A stretch of DNA of 64,000 nt. Source: Megaustenia siamemsis (Eukaryota > Mollusca > Gastropoda > Stylommatophora > Ariophantidae). The notes under the pieces were generated by a model, which did not search any database, had not been told where the DNA came from, and was given only the letters and a program-made list of their open reading frames with translations. The stretch lies in assembly GCA_032433765.1 (NCBI GenBank), contig JAVIAB010000092.1, positions 101,994,564 to 102,058,563 of the forward strand. Direction: 5' to 3'. Below, piece after piece: positions 48,765 through 60,404 of this stretch (position 1 is the stretch's first letter; every line of letters begins with the position of its first letter). The position numbers and the translations under genes are program-made.

Positions 48765-50024
48765 ACCACACGATACGCCGCTGGTGTAAGCAAACCATAA
48801 ACCTAGACTTCTGAGTGTTGACATAATCGATAGAAGCACATATAGATAGATACATAGTAAGTCCCATCAATAAATGTGTGTGTTCATTGTCTTACCAGCA
48901 TTGATCCACTGTAATATACGAAAATCATTAAATTCAGTTAGTAGACGGACTCTAGCAAGTGAAAGAAAGTATCTGAAGATAGAACGTAAAGGAAGAACAA
49001 TGAAGGTCATTTGTATCATGTTTATAAATGCGTTGACACTTCCGTCACTTCATGGGCATGGAGACAGTTGTGGTGTACAAGAGGGAGAAGGAGAAAGAGA
49101 TGGGAAAATGGACAGATGGAGAACAGAAAACTAAAGGAGACAGGGAGGCTGAGTAGACGTGTGGGTTAATGGGTGGGTGGATGTAAGATAATTGGAGAAT
49201 GAGTGAGAGAGAATGTGAGTGATTGGGAGATGAATGAGTGAGTGGGTGCGGATAAAAGTGAATAAGGGAGTGATTTAGTGAGGGATTGAGTGGGTAGAAA
49301 ATGTTAATGGTGAATTAAGTGTCATAAATTCACACTCTTAATTAATTAGGGAAATAGGACAAGACCTACGAAAGACAACACATTGCACACAAATGTGTGT
49401 TTAATGCGCTCTTTCAGTGATTCTCAAACTTGTTTACGTTTTGTCCCCACAAATGAACTCCATAAATCACGTGCAGTAGTAGAGATTACATTAGGATACT
49501 ACTTTTTATCTGTTTGCTCGTAGTTCATTACAGTAACACACAGGACTGTAAGCTGCGTTCTTTGTTTTGTTCTTTCGGCTTGACGCGGCTGCTCAATCTT
49601 CAGCTGAGATTGGAGGAAAACGCCTAGGGACAAACTCGCATCCATTTATTCCTGTCTACTTGCGTCAATTGTATTATGTAGATTGCTGAATATGTCTGAC
49701 GTTATTAAAGCAACATAATGTAACAGCTTCCTTCGGAGATTGTACCGCAAACAAAGAAATAAACATCCAAAGCAATAAGGCAAATATAATGTTTGAAGCT
49801 AATCCATTAACAGAAAATAATAAAATAGTCCATATCAACACAATGAAATATTTTATATAAAGTATATGCTCACCCTAACCAACCAGCGTCAAACATGTTC
49901 ACTCAAGACAAGTCAGGACACAACATTAGTCACTACAAAAATATAGTGTTCATCAAGAATAACAAAAGTAGTGGTTGGAAGTTAAAAGTAAAAAAATAAA
50001 TAGCAAAAGAAAGCAATAATCGAG
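48765..50024. other. no recognisable gene
   Basis: Purine-rich GAGTGAGTG-type stretch at 49140-49300. The 86-codon frame at 48874-49134 is low-complexity at its end and unrecognised. Confidence 0.4.
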
Positions 50025-50040
50025 AACTAAATACCTAGAG

Positions 50041-50282
50041 TTAAAAAAAAATATAAGTAGAGTCTCCGTCACGCCAAGTGGCGTATAGGGAATATGGTGT
50101 TAGTGACCATAAATTTTACAGACCTTCAACACATGATTTTTGGGATGATGTGGTCGGTATTACGCCCGTGCCGCTTTACTTGTCCATAAAAATCCGGTAC
50201 CCATTTAAGGCTGGGTGAACCCGGAAGCCGCCGATTGTGATCGATCCCTACCTCGTGGCCTTTGTAGTCAAGTTCACTAACC
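50041..50282 (-). mobile_element. family S SINE, 5'-truncated head
   Basis: Flanked by a perfect 15-bp target duplication ACTAAATACCTAGAG (50026-50040 and 50283-50297). The first 20 or so bases of the tRNA head, including the A box, are missing. Confidence 0.93.
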
Positions 50283-50297
50283 ACTAAATACCTAGAG

Positions 50298-51148
50298 GCG
50301 AGACAAGAAATAAAATGTTTAATAATTTAATAACGTCGTGTGATCCCATACAATACAAATCATATATTTAAAAAGAGATGTACACAGAACCCGAAGCAGA
50401 TCTAGGGTTAGATGAAACAAAAAGTCTCAGATTGTGAATCTCTACACTGAAGTATAACTGAATCTTAAGAAAAACGACGAAGAATAATGACACAAACACA
50501 TGCACGGTTATTCTAAATGAGCTGTGCAACTTGCGCAATTATTACAGACTGACTGACATATACATAAACGTGAAAGAAAAACCCTCAAGGTGAGTATTCA
50601 TTATTTAGGTTACCTGAATCTTTAAGCACACTGTGTGAGAGCTGCGTGTCATCGCGACCATATATCCTGGGGAAAGTTCTTGCCATACACGGCTTAACAT
50701 GTCCGCATCTATTGGCAGAACATTACAACATAAATATGCATGCGCAACAAGTAAACTTAGATAGTTTTCTTTTCTAGTAACGCCTCATGTTCTTTTTCTA
50801 AAACACATACTTTCTTTGTTATAAGAAAGATAAGTTGTTCATCCATTTATATTTTATCCCTGAATTTATATTTCTCGCTCTCTCTCTCTCTCTTTCTCTC
50901 TCTCAATATATATATATATATATGTATATACATATTTATATTTTGTTTTAAAAAGAAATAGGAAGTTTGGGCATAGATACAAACAAAATAACGGAAGGTT
51001 ATTGAAACGTGGTCACTAACATATACAGATTAATTGGACTTAAACACGTGGAAATATAACAATTCAAATACAGCAATTTTGTTAAGTTTTTTCTTCATTT
51101 CTTTTTTTTTCAACGACAAATGTTAAACGAATAACGTTTCATTATATC
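50298..51148. other. no recognised gene; CT/TA microsatellite
   Basis: (CT)n then (TA)n at about 50875-50925. Confidence 0.45.
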
Positions 51149-51280
51149 ATTGTTCTTTGTTAAGCTCTTGTTCTTTGATGTCAATAAGGATCATGATGTC
51201 ATCGTTCTTTGTTAAGCTCTTGTTCATTCATGTCAATAAGGATCATGATGTCATCGTTCTTTGTTAAGCTCTTGTAGGAC
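51149..51280. repeat. 52-bp tandem repeat
   Basis: Two and a half units containing 'ttctttgttaagctcttgtt' and 'gtcaataaggatcatgatg'. Confidence 0.9.
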
Positions 51281-51419
51281 ATGTCTGCTGTGGTCATTAT
51301 GGTCGACATGCGAATGAGGATGATATGTTGACATTTGACTTGCAAAGTGATCGTTTCATGAAGGTTCCAATTTGTGTATTGTTTCTACATCCCTCATAGA
51401 TTATAACCTGTGAGACGAG

Positions 51420-51680
51420 ATGCTAGAGAAAGATAAAAATCAACACGAAGATAGATTGAATATGCAATAAGAGAAAACATTCGAACTAAATCGTGCCTGC
51501 TACATGCATAAAAAAAACAAATGAAATGGTTCGGACATTTGGTAAGAACGAACCCAGATCAAACAACATCAAAAGCTTTCTACCTCAAAACATCAGGATA
51601 ATGAGCAATAGGAATACCAAGAAAGTAATGTACAGACGGATCAAAAGATATGTGCAAAAACAAAAACATTTCTAGCATAA
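51420..51680 (+). mobile_element. LINE C-terminal remnant
   Basis: A broken frame with ACYMHKK then KWFGHLVRTNPDQTTSKAF resembles 33590-33900. One frameshift lies in the A-run near 51509-51516. Confidence 0.6.
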
Positions 51681-52059
51681 GAGTGTCTGATTACACATAA
51701 GAATGGTACTATACATAAAAGGGAAGCGATCAAAAGAACAGGAATACAACAACTATCGATATCAGATTATATTATGCATTCCTGTTTGTTCCTACCATGC
51801 TTCAAGGCAACAGTAAATAGGCAAATCAAAACAAACATAGGGAGTGTAGCAGCAGTGCTACCTCATGTTGAGCAACGCAAATAGCAGCAATGTTCTCCAT
51901 AAAAACGAAGAATTATACTACAACATATGCGTAATAGGTATGTGACAACTTTTGCTTTTATAAACAAACATATGAACTTTCTGCACGTTTGCTGTTCACC
52001 ATAAAATAGGTTTTTTTTGTAGACTTTGAAACCAGATGTGAACCATATATCGAAACCAA
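51681..52059. other. no clear gene; possible RT trace
   Basis: A faint LINE RT-like stretch near 51720-51770 cannot be confirmed by eye. Confidence 0.3.
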
Positions 52060-52735
52060 ATCAGCTGTGATGTGTGCATTCTATTCTATCCATGAAACCA
52101 CATCAGCTGTGATGTGTGCATTCTATTCTATCCATGAAACCACATCAGATGTGATGTGTGCATTCTATTCTATCCATGAAACCACATCAGATGTGATGTG
52201 TGCATTCTATTCTATCCACGAAACCACATCAGATGTGATGTGTGCATTCTATTCTATCCATGAAACCACATCAGATGTGATGTGTGCATTCTATTCTATC
52301 CATGAAACCACATCAGCTGTGATGTGTGCATTCTATTCTATCCATGAAACCACATCAGATGTGATGTGTACATTCTATTCTATCCATGAAACCACCTCAG
52401 CTGCAATGTGTACATTCTATTCTATCAATGAAACCACATCAGATGTGATGTGTACATTTTATTCTATCCATGAAACCACATCAGCTGTGATGTGTACATT
52501 CTATTCTATCCATGAAACCATCTCAGCTGTGATGTGTGCATTCTATTCTATCCATGAAACCATCTCAGCTGTGATGTGTGCATTCTATTCTATCCATGAA
52601 ACCATCTCAGCTGTGATGTGTGCATTCTATTCTATGCATGAAACCATCTCAACTGTGATGTAAGCATTCTATTATATCCATGAAACCATCTCAGCTCCGA
52701 TGTGTACATTCTATTCTATCCATGAAACCAGTCTT
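52060..52735. repeat. 42-bp minisatellite, array 1
   Basis: Sixteen units, type TGTGATGTGTGCATTCTATT then 'ctatccatgaaaccacatcagc'. Period 42 is 14 codons, so a 198-codon plus-strand frame (MCAFYSIHETTSDV repeated) stays open by arithmetic. Very homogeneous, so recently expanded. One edge of copy 2 of the dispersed sequence is the apparent founder unit. Confidence 0.97.
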
Positions 52736-52924
52736 ATTGCAATACATGAATTTCCCATATTCGCTCCACGACTTGTCACAGCATTTCCCAAAATGCATCA
52801 GTAAATTATGTTGACAAGGTCGCTTCGTGCATGTCCTACTCACTGCACATGATTCTAAATCTCCTTAGTCGCCTCTTACAAGCTGAATTGCCGGTAAAAG
52901 TGGCTCTTTTATTTTCTTGCCTAA
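52736..52924 (-). other. dispersed sequence, copy 2
   Basis: Reverse complement aligns along its length with 45180-45400: shared 'ctaaggagattt', 'tgatgcattttgggaaat', 'ctgtgacaa-tcgtgga'. The coding frame is broken here. Confidence 0.8.
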
Positions 52925-53225
52925 CCGTGGGGGCCCTGGTAGCCACAAAGACAATAGGTACAGGATAGAGTGGGGCCCTGATAGCCACACAGACAATAGG
53001 TACAGGATAGAGTGGGGCCCTGATAGCCACACAGACAATAGGTACAGGATAGAGTGGGGCCCTGGTAGCCACACAGACAATAGGTACAGGATATAGTGGG
53101 TCCCTGGTAGCCACACAGACAATAGGTACAGGATAGAGTGGGTCCCTGGTAGCCACACAGACAATAGGTACAGGATATAGTGGGTCCCTGGTAGCCACAC
53201 AGACAATAGGTACAGGATAGAGTTG
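52925..53225. repeat. 42-bp minisatellite, array 2
   Basis: Seven units, type GTAGCCACACAGACAATAGG then 'tacaggatagagtgggtccctg'. Period 42 keeps all three minus frames open, producing three overlapping open frames that are not genes. The unit matches the other edge of the dispersed sequence. Confidence 0.97.
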
Positions 53226-53599
53226 TTTTGTTGTCATGCCTGATCGTCCCAGCACGTCTGTCCCACTTCATGTCTTGTTATCTTTTACAAGTTATCCTTA
53301 TTAGGAACAGCTTTCCAAGAGGATGTGATTATTTGTTCTAGTGTGACTCTGAATGTTTCTCCAAACATTTTTACAGTAACACATTTACATGTATTTATTT
53401 TACATTTAAAGATGTTGCCATTATTTATAAAGCTACATGCATGAATTACCTCAAAGTACCTAGTGACGCAAAGTTTTAACAGTCTTGTTAACCTCACTAC
53501 ACGACATTAAGCCATTAACCATTATATGTATTGCTGCCAATGTTTTTCTTGGTGATTATCTATTCTGAACTACATCAGCCAACATGTGTAATAGAAAAA
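53226..53599. other. no recognisable gene
   Basis: A 70-codon minus frame at 53285-53497 is unrecognised. Confidence 0.35.
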
Positions 53600-54520
53600 C
53601 ACTGAGAAGATGCAGTCATCTATATAGGCGGATCAGTAATCCGACAAAAAAAGGAGCTAGTGTATATTTACATAACACGCTGCAGGCAGAACAGTCAAAG
53701 AAGACTGCGTTCCGTAAGTTATGACCACGACTAGCATAACGATGGAGGCGATAGTAGTGACAAGGACATGCATCTGGTTACGACTCTAACCAGATCCATA
53801 CCCATGCTTGTAAACTAAGTGATTCGATGAGCATGATAAAGAAAGTTGAAGCGGGCTCTGTACTCAAGCCAGTGGGTCGAGCCATTACATAAGTTAATAT
53901 ACGCAGAATCATCTTTGTCAACTTCCCTGGACATGCAGGGGTAAAGAAAAAAGTAAAGTACCCCCCTCACGCCAAGTGGCGTATAGGGAATATGGTGTTA
54001 GTTACCATAAATTTTGCAGACCCTCGGCACCTGATTTTTAGGGTAATGTGGTCGGTATTACGCCCGTGCCGCTTTACTTTCCCAGAAGAAAATCCGGTAC
54101 CCATTAAAGACTGGGTGAACCAGAAGCCGTTGGTTGGGATTGAACCTTACCTCTTGTCCTTTGTAGTCCAGTTCACTAACCACTGAGCTATTGCGGCTCC
54201 CGTGCAGCGGTAGTACGAGACAATGAAAGAGCGGACAGGTTGGCTAAATGTTGTCGACGACGGTCAATCTATGGGTCAGGCGGACATGCCCTTCGAGATG
54301 TGGGTAGGGCACAGATAACCATGAGTCCGCCTCAATCCTTCGAATGAAATAGACGTGTGTAAAGAGATGTGCATATCCCGAATCAAGAAAATCAGCGGGC
54401 GCATAGGAGAACTTATCTACCAACACAGCCGTCAGTCGCTGGACGTGGTGAGGAGGCGATCTGAGCACCTATGTACATTTTCTGAGTGCAATGATGATAA
54501 CCCACAAGGAACTCAATAAC
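53600..54520 (+). pseudogene. I-like LINE, RNase H part, split by a SINE
   Basis: Upstream of the SINE: IYIGGSVIRQ (first RNase H strand, its catalytic Asp position altered) and FPGHAG at 53920-53938. Downstream, NERADRLAK continues the same PGH-G-x-x-x-NERAD motif, then the C-terminal part to a degenerate ECNDD end near 54500. Same family as 9255-12565. Several stops and frameshifts. Confidence 0.82.
53944..54200 (-). mobile_element. family S SINE nested in RNase H
   Basis: Full-length copy inserted in the middle of the RNase H motif. A mutated 12-bp target duplication is visible: CATGCAGGGGTA (53932-53943) and CGTGCAGCGGTA (54201-54212). Confidence 0.92.
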
Positions 54521-55004
54521 TCATTGAAAGTAATTAACCTAACGAAAAAAATGAACATTCGACAAGTATGTACATAATCAAAGTTTTCAACGCACCTTTT
54601 TAAGGAAAGAAAGTACATTTTTCGATTACCTTCATCGTCTGTGTGCAGATAATTTAAATTGCAGTGCTTTAGAAAAGGAAGGATTAGTGATATAGTAAGT
54701 TAAATACACATCTTCAGATACATCCTGAACAAAACATTAAATTGTTGGACACAAAACGCGTTTGCTATCAAATAGAATCTGCCAAAAAGAAGATTATGTA
54801 ATTAAAGCGAGTGTATGGAAGATTTCTCAAACAAATTAGCGGTAAATTAGCGATAAATCGAAAAGAAATTGCTGAAAAACAAATTACAAAGAAAACAAAT
54901 TACTGTTTAATCGGAAAACGGCATTTGATGAAAATATAATCGAGGGACAGCAAGAGACTTAGAAGCATTGGACGAAAGCGTACAAGTAAATTACGGTTCT
55001 CTCC
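54521..55004. other. no recognisable gene
   Basis: AT-rich; nothing recognised. Confidence 0.4.
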
Positions 55005-55260
55005 ATGCCTTGCTAGGCGTAGGGATACTATGGTGTTAGTTACCGAATTTTGTTAATGACCAGGATGCGTTTTTCAGTGTTGTGATCACATCATGTCGTC
55101 TTTATTGGTCAGAAAATTCTCTGGTACCCATTTTCAGAGGCCGAGTGAACCCTATAGCAAAATTCGCCACTCGATACTTTTGAGAATCAAACCCGGATCT
55201 TTGTGATCATGAGGTGTGCATACTAACCATTCAGTGGCTTCACGGAAAGTTGTCGCCTGA
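55005..55260 (-). mobile_element. diverged SINE related to family S
   Basis: Shares 'tggtgttagt', 'ggtacccat', 'gtgaaccc', and a head-like end 'aaccattcagtggc'. The body is quite different, so it may be a related subfamily. Confidence 0.7.
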
Positions 55261-55565
55261 TGTCATGGGGTGGAAAGGGGAGGGGTAAAGTACATCATTA
55301 CATATGTGCATGCATGAGTGATGACATACAAGCTTTAACAACAGGGACTAATGATTACCATCACACGTTTAGCTAGCGTTCTTTTAAAGGGTTACAGTTG
55401 TTGTATCAAAGATTAAACATTCAATTCTGATGTACATTCTGATCTTTTCAACATCAGTGATGTTGATATTTGATGTCATATCGATTATAATTTGTTCCCT
55501 GATGGACACTCTCTAGTCGATAGCTGGAAGAAAAGTAATAACAGCAAGGAAAGGTAATATTTCAA
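55261..55565. other. no recognisable gene
   Basis: Nothing recognised. Confidence 0.4.
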
Positions 55566-55775
55566 TCATATTCCATTGTTGCAGGCTAATAACGTGAGAT
55601 TGAAGCTATTGTTACTGGCTAACAGTGTATGACTGAAGCAAGTGTTGCAGGCTAACAGTGATAGATTAAAGCAATTGTTGCAGGCTATCAGTGTAAGATT
55701 GAAGCAATTGTTGCAGGCTATCAGTGTAAGATTGAAGCAATTGTTGCAGGCTATCAGTGTAAGATTGAAGCACCT
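55566..55775. repeat. 33-bp minisatellite
   Basis: Six units of GCAGGCTATCAGTGTAAGAT then 'tgaagcaattgtt'. Period 33 keeps a minus frame open (NCFNLTLIACN repeats). Confidence 0.95.
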
Positions 55776-56449
55776 CAAGAGTGTGCACTATTAACCAAAA
55801 ATGAACTACTTTTTCGGTTATACTCATACTTGAAATGTGCTAATCAGGTACCTTTTTTAACACCTGCACGTGTTAAACGTGAATAATAACTCGTGTATCT
55901 CGAGGGCTAGTAAACAAAGTGTTAACACAGTTCTCATTTGAATTTCATATTTTTCCACTTAGTTGCCTCTACGTACTGTAGTCTCTGCGCCTGAAATAAA
56001 CAAGGCAATTATATCTCATGTTCTTTTATAGCTTTTCTTTATATTCAGTAAATAAACACTGAATGAAAGCGTTGATTATACCCAGATTGATCACATTTGA
56101 CTTGTAACATGTTTAGGATCCATTAGAGGTTCTTAAAGAGATTAGACTTTTATTGAAGAAATCGCAGCTCTGTTCTAGGGTTATCACTGTGCTCAATACT
56201 GTGACCAGACTGGCTAAAGTCTGTTAAGTATGTTCCTGTTGAAACGATGGTGGTTAATTATTGCATTAGGGATTTTTTCCCCTCTCTCTTTTGTTGTAGC
56301 TTGTTGAAGTGTCAAGATAATTTAATGGTATTCGGTGTACTTTGAGTAATGCATTAAAGAGAATGTGTTAGAATATGGGGTTCTTAAAGTGTGGTCTGTG
56401 TCATTTGCAGTTCAAGGTTTGTTTGATGTGAGAAAAAGAAAAATAGTAA
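55776..56449. other. no recognisable gene
   Basis: Nothing recognised. Confidence 0.4.
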
Positions 56450-56740
56450 CATGTTATATTTACTCTATATTCACGTATAATGCAGAAACATGGACATGAA
56501 TTAAGAAAACAGAGCAGAAAATCGAATCATGTAATGTGGAGCTATACAATTGGAGAGAATTCGGCGAAAGGAAAAGAAAAATGAAATTTTGAGTGAGCTA
56601 AAAATGGAAAAGCAAAACTAGTTAACACAATTAGAATGAGATAACTAACATTTTTATGATATATGAAAAGAAACAATGCTCTACTGAAATTTATCTTGGA
56701 AAGAAAAGTACAAGTTTTCTAGGTAGAGGTAGCAACTTTT
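56450..56740 (+). mobile_element. RTE-like LINE remnant
   Basis: YNAETWT, then a KTEQKIES-like block and a following basic tail parallel 36750-36990; many stops. Confidence 0.75.
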
Positions 56741-57004
56741 GCTACCTGGAGATTGTAGGCTCTATCGCTTGAAATGCTGACGTCACGCTGATTTCTGTGT
56801 ATTTGTTGTTCAGACAATGGCTGCGCTCATGATTTAACTTGCGTATTTGAACTATCTTTGGATTTGATATAATGAGCTTCTGAGGGAAAATATCTATAAA
56901 TGATATTGCAGTAGATTGATGCAAGTTTTTCAATTTCTTATTTCAAGCGTGTCGACATAATACACATACTTAACTCTTTTGTTTTGTTTATTCTTCCCCT
57001 GAAA

Positions 57005-57110
57005 ATGTTCAAATCGTGTTGTGTTCCTGGCTGCAAATTTAATTACAACAGGTGGTAGTCACATTAATGTGTTTAAAATTCCTTAAAAAAATTAACTGCA
57101 AAGTAAGGGG
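57005..57110 (+). pseudogene. THAP-domain N-terminus, fragment
   Basis: ATG at 57005 opens MFKSCCVPGCKFNYN, which has the CCVPGC spacing at the start of THAP zinc fingers (C2CH). After a one-base shift INVFKIP follows, matching the typical V-xF-x-FP strand. The later Cys, His and AVPTIF-type end are not found. THAP domains occur in P-element transposases and host factors. The fragment lies about 120 bp outside the inverted repeat starting at 57228. Confidence 0.55.
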
Positions 57111-57227
57111 ATAAAATGTGTTTCATGAAAAGACTAGTCTCCTATAGCGGTAAGTGTAGTATGTAAGACACATTTTCAAGCCTCTGATATAATTGTAAGC
57201 GACACTTTCAGATAAAGCTGGGACTAC

Positions 57228-57642
57228 ACAAGTAGTTAGGAATTACTGAATACGTGCTCCAAAGGTTCGGCCACATTTTATATATGTCCAATATAACAAG
57301 TGTCTGAACATTTCATAATGTGGTCGCACATTTTTTTTTGCTCGGCGTTCGGCTGGAATGGTGCTTTTTTTTTTGTTCGACTGGTTCCGGTCGTGACCCG
57401 TCGACCCGTGTCCCGGTGATCCGCGCTGGCTCGGCTGTGGGCAGGATCGGCGACCCGTGACGTCTCGTGATCGGTCGGCGTCTCCTGATGTAAACACTCG
57501 TGATTATCCTATTTTTATGGATTTTAAATGCTGTAGCGGTGAGCTTGTTAGGGGGGAACTAGGAAAAATTAAAACGCTTGTTCAAAAAAAGGGAAACATG
57601 CTGACGCGTGTTATCTCTCCTCACTTTATTCTTTATAGGTTT
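57228..57642. repeat. left inverted repeat
   Basis: Reverse complement of 62706-63118 with roughly nine in ten bases alike. Contains a GC-rich centre (57380-57480, CGACCCGTG motifs) in an AT-rich setting and a smaller internal hairpin (GGCCAC...GTGGTC near 57268-57328). The match stops abruptly at both sides. Confidence 0.93.
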
Positions 57643-58291
57643 TTAGTATTAGTCCTTCACTGTAACACGTGTTTGAATAAATAATTAGATAAAATACCTC
57701 CTTTAACTTGTATCACAGAGACATTATACCCCTGCATACCCTCATCAGCATCATCAAGTACCGGTTGGTGTAGAGTGATCATCCACAACTTTCGATCTCT
57801 AAAGAAATAATAAAAGTGAGAGTTTTAAAGTGTTATTCTTAAATAAAACATGCAGCCCGCCCGTATAAGACTGGGTCATGAACAGGCCAGAACTTACATC
57901 GTAGGCCTCTATCAGCTGAACACATGACAAGTAACGCGTATATGATTGGGTTCATTGACTACCGGGGTGACGGCGAAGTGCTGTAAGGCGAATGTTTATC
58001 TGTCAAATCTATTAGCGTGTCGCGGTTCTAAAACTTGGGGAAAGCTGTATTACAGGGGTGAATATGTTGTGTGTCATGTGTTTATATTTTGGTGAAAGGA
58101 GTACCTGACTCAATGGTTATCTCGGGTGTAAGTGTGGTTGATTATTATCCCTTAAGGTATCTGTGTGCTGATATTCATAAGACCAGGTGTGGAAATTTAA
58201 ATAACGTGTTGGTTGTGATGATTCTAAAAATGGAGAAAAGGAGTGTTTTCCCTTTTGATTTTCGTCTATCATCATTACCATGACCACCCAC

Positions 58292-58296
<5 letters not shown>
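57643..58296. other. interior of the element, no clear gene
   Basis: A LINE-tail trace lies at 57740-57800. An ATG at 57849 opens a short frame (MQPARIRLGHEQARTYIVGL) that ends after about 25 codons, and another open frame of 70 codons is at 58071-58283. Neither is recognised. These may be remains of other genes of the element. Confidence 0.3.

Positions 58297-58362
<66 letters not shown>
58297..58362. repeat. (CT)n microsatellite
   Basis: A pure CT run of about 66 bases immediately before the 3' end of the LINE to its right. Confidence 0.98.
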
Positions 58363-58364
<2 letters not shown>

Positions 58365-59085
58365 ATCATTCATCATGTGCCATACCGGTTGGCGTAGGCG
58401 ATCATGTCCCTCCAGAATCTTCTATCTACAGTGCATCGTATCAGTTCTGTTGTTGACTGTTTCCCATGCCATGACACCAAGCTATCCAGTATTTTCTCTC
58501 TTTGTCGTCCGCGATCTCTCTTTCCCTTTATTTTGCCAGTTGTAACCAAGTATTCCAACTTTTCTCTTCTCATGATATGCCCAAAAAAATTGATTGCTTA
58601 TTTCTGATGTTTTTAAGAGCTCCCTTTTTGTGTTGGCCTCTTTGAGAACTTCCACCTTGGTCTTTCTAGCTGTCTAGGGAACTTTCAATATTCTTCTGAG
58701 AAATCCCAACTCTGCGGCATTAAATCGTCATTTCATTTGTTTGTCTATTGTCCATGATTCGCTTCCATAGGTCAGAATTGGTTCTATATAGTACCGATGA
58801 ATTCTCTTTCTCATTTTTATTGACATATATTTGTTGCATAAGATATTTTTCATTTTCTGAAATGCTATTTTGGCCTGAGCTATTCTGCTTTTTATTTCTG
58901 TGGTGCATCTCCCATCTGATGTTATTATTGTGCCCAAGTATTTGAAACGTTGCACTTGTTTCAGATTAGTCTCGTTTATTTTTATGCTGCATGATGGTGA
59001 TGATTGTTTCTTCGATATAACCATTACTTCTGTTTTCTTACTATTCAGACTGAGACCTTTCATGTTCTCTCTCTCTTCACATTCA
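58363..59085 (-). mobile_element. RTE-like LINE, C-terminal part
   Basis: Well preserved: 58573-58373 encodes the tail MRREKLEYLVTTGKIKGKRD with WHGKQSTTELIRC. Upstream, 59063-58728 encodes KGLSLNSKKTEVMVISKKQ, FKYLGTIITSDGRCTTEI and YGSESWTIDKQMK. The two halves are in different frames. 5'-truncated near 59085, inserted inside the TIR-bounded element. Confidence 0.9.
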
Positions 59086-59296
59086 AGTTAAATCAAGTCA
59101 AATAAAACACATACTTTCTTTATTTAATTTCACAGCTTTTTTTATTAATACAGCGGAGAACAGATATTTGAAAATATATTACTGTCCGGTTGATGAATGT
59201 ATTAATTTTAACCGTTTGGACTTCCTCCCTCCTATTTTGGTGGTACTGTCTATTTGTGTTAAATGTCTATCAAACACAGGTGCATAGGAACGTTGA

Positions 59297-59893
59297 TTAA
59301 CCTTTAAACACAACCACCTCAATTTTGACAAAACCTTGATCAAAGATGGAATAGGTAATTGGTGACTCTGATGAATCACCCGGGGCATCCATGCTGACTG
59401 CGGGATCTTTCGTCTAGTTAATAAGAGTGTGGTTCTGGTTAACAAGAGGTGGCGTGTAGTTGAGGTTCTAGTTAACAAGAGGTGGCGTGTAGTTGAGGTT
59501 CTGGTTAACAAGAGGTGGCGTGTAGTTGAGGTTCGGGTTAACAATAGCTGGCGTATTGTTGAGGTTCTAGTTAACAAGAGGTGGCGTGTAGTTGACGTTA
59601 GCATAAGCAGACAAAATCTCCTCTCGCATCTCAACTAGCGTTATAAGTTCCTCTCTCGAGAGTGTTATTCCAGTTCTGGTAGGAAACTTAAAAAAACTCT
59701 CACCGCTACATGTCCTTATGTTTATCAATGGTCTATTACGAAAAACACATATTGAGACTGCCTTAACGCCATCCTTTGACAATGGAATTATATTCTCATT
59801 GCCACGTGACATGAAAATGCGCTGATCACAAAAATAAAACGAAGTTGGAATATTCACGCTACACGACTCCATATTCAAAGAAAACAAACACAA
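59297..59893 (-). pseudogene. PC4-like protein with 11-residue repeats
   Basis: From the ATG at 59893 (or the second Met at 59872) there is a compact domain with KAVSICVFRNRPLINIRT, then FPTRTGITLSREEL. This matches the PC4 (p15) single-stranded-DNA-binding fold: a strand, a PL-xIR strand, then P-x-x-x-GIxLS before a helix. PC4 proteins bind single-stranded DNA as dimers and occur in eukaryotes and some large DNA viruses. A tail of five 11-residue repeats (NYTPPLVNQNL type) follows, then about 40 residues to a TAA at 59297. Three in-frame TAG codons (59567, 59468 and 59414, plus-strand starts) interrupt the tail at a position where other repeat units keep a sense codon. A minus-strand AATAAA lies at 59119-59124. 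Head-to-head with the ATPase. Confidence 0.6.
59425..59600. repeat. 33-bp coding tandem repeat
   Basis: Five units with 'gttaacaagaggtggcgtgt' on the plus strand. In phase with the minus-strand reading frame (11 codons). Confidence 0.95.
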
Positions 59894-60329
59894 ACCACTC
59901 AGTAACAGACGCTGGTTAGCTGTGTGTATGCATATACACTGATAGACTGAGCTTTATACCTCACTGTAGTCGGGTCGAAGACCGTCTATTTATAGTAACT
60001 AATGCAATACGTTATCAGGCGTGTTGAGATATGTTCAGTGATGGCCCCCCACTCCGGAAGTGACCCCTCGGACTGAGCCAAGGGCTGATGTGTGGGAAAT
60101 CCCGGCTAACCTGGCCGATGATGTGTGAAATAATTGTGTATGTATGTGTGTGTGTGTGTGTGTGTAACAATTTGGTCTCAGGTAACGCGTACTGAGACTA
60201 AGAAACCCCGAAGTGTTTATATGGGTTGTAGTTTTTAAAATAGGTGTGAGTTAAAGAGGGAAACCTCGCGTGCTGACCTGAAATCACGTGTTGTCACTGT
60301 TACTCAAATCCCATTCAGCGTCGTCGAGG

Positions 60330-60367
<38 letters not shown>

Positions 60368-60404
60368 TTTAGGTGGTATAATCACTAAAGTTTCATTTGT
60401 GAGG
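59894..60404. promoter_or_regulatory. divergent intergenic region
   Basis: Lies between two divergent genes. Contains a (TG)n run at 60138-60163, a (TA)n run at 60331-60364, and TATA-like sequences ('tatttatagta' at about 59987 and 'ctttatacc' near 59950). Likely a shared promoter zone, by position only. Confidence 0.35.

Noticed and set aside
52067..52663. 198-codon open frame MCAFYSIHETTSDV repeated
   Set aside because: Stays open only because the minisatellite unit is 42 bp; no unique sequence, no start context.
52836..53271. Three overlapping minus-strand open frames of 113-139 codons
   Set aside because: All three frames of a 42-bp array are open together, which shows arithmetic rather than coding selection.
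58175..58369. Arg-Glu repeat protein
   Set aside because: A (CT)n microsatellite translated.
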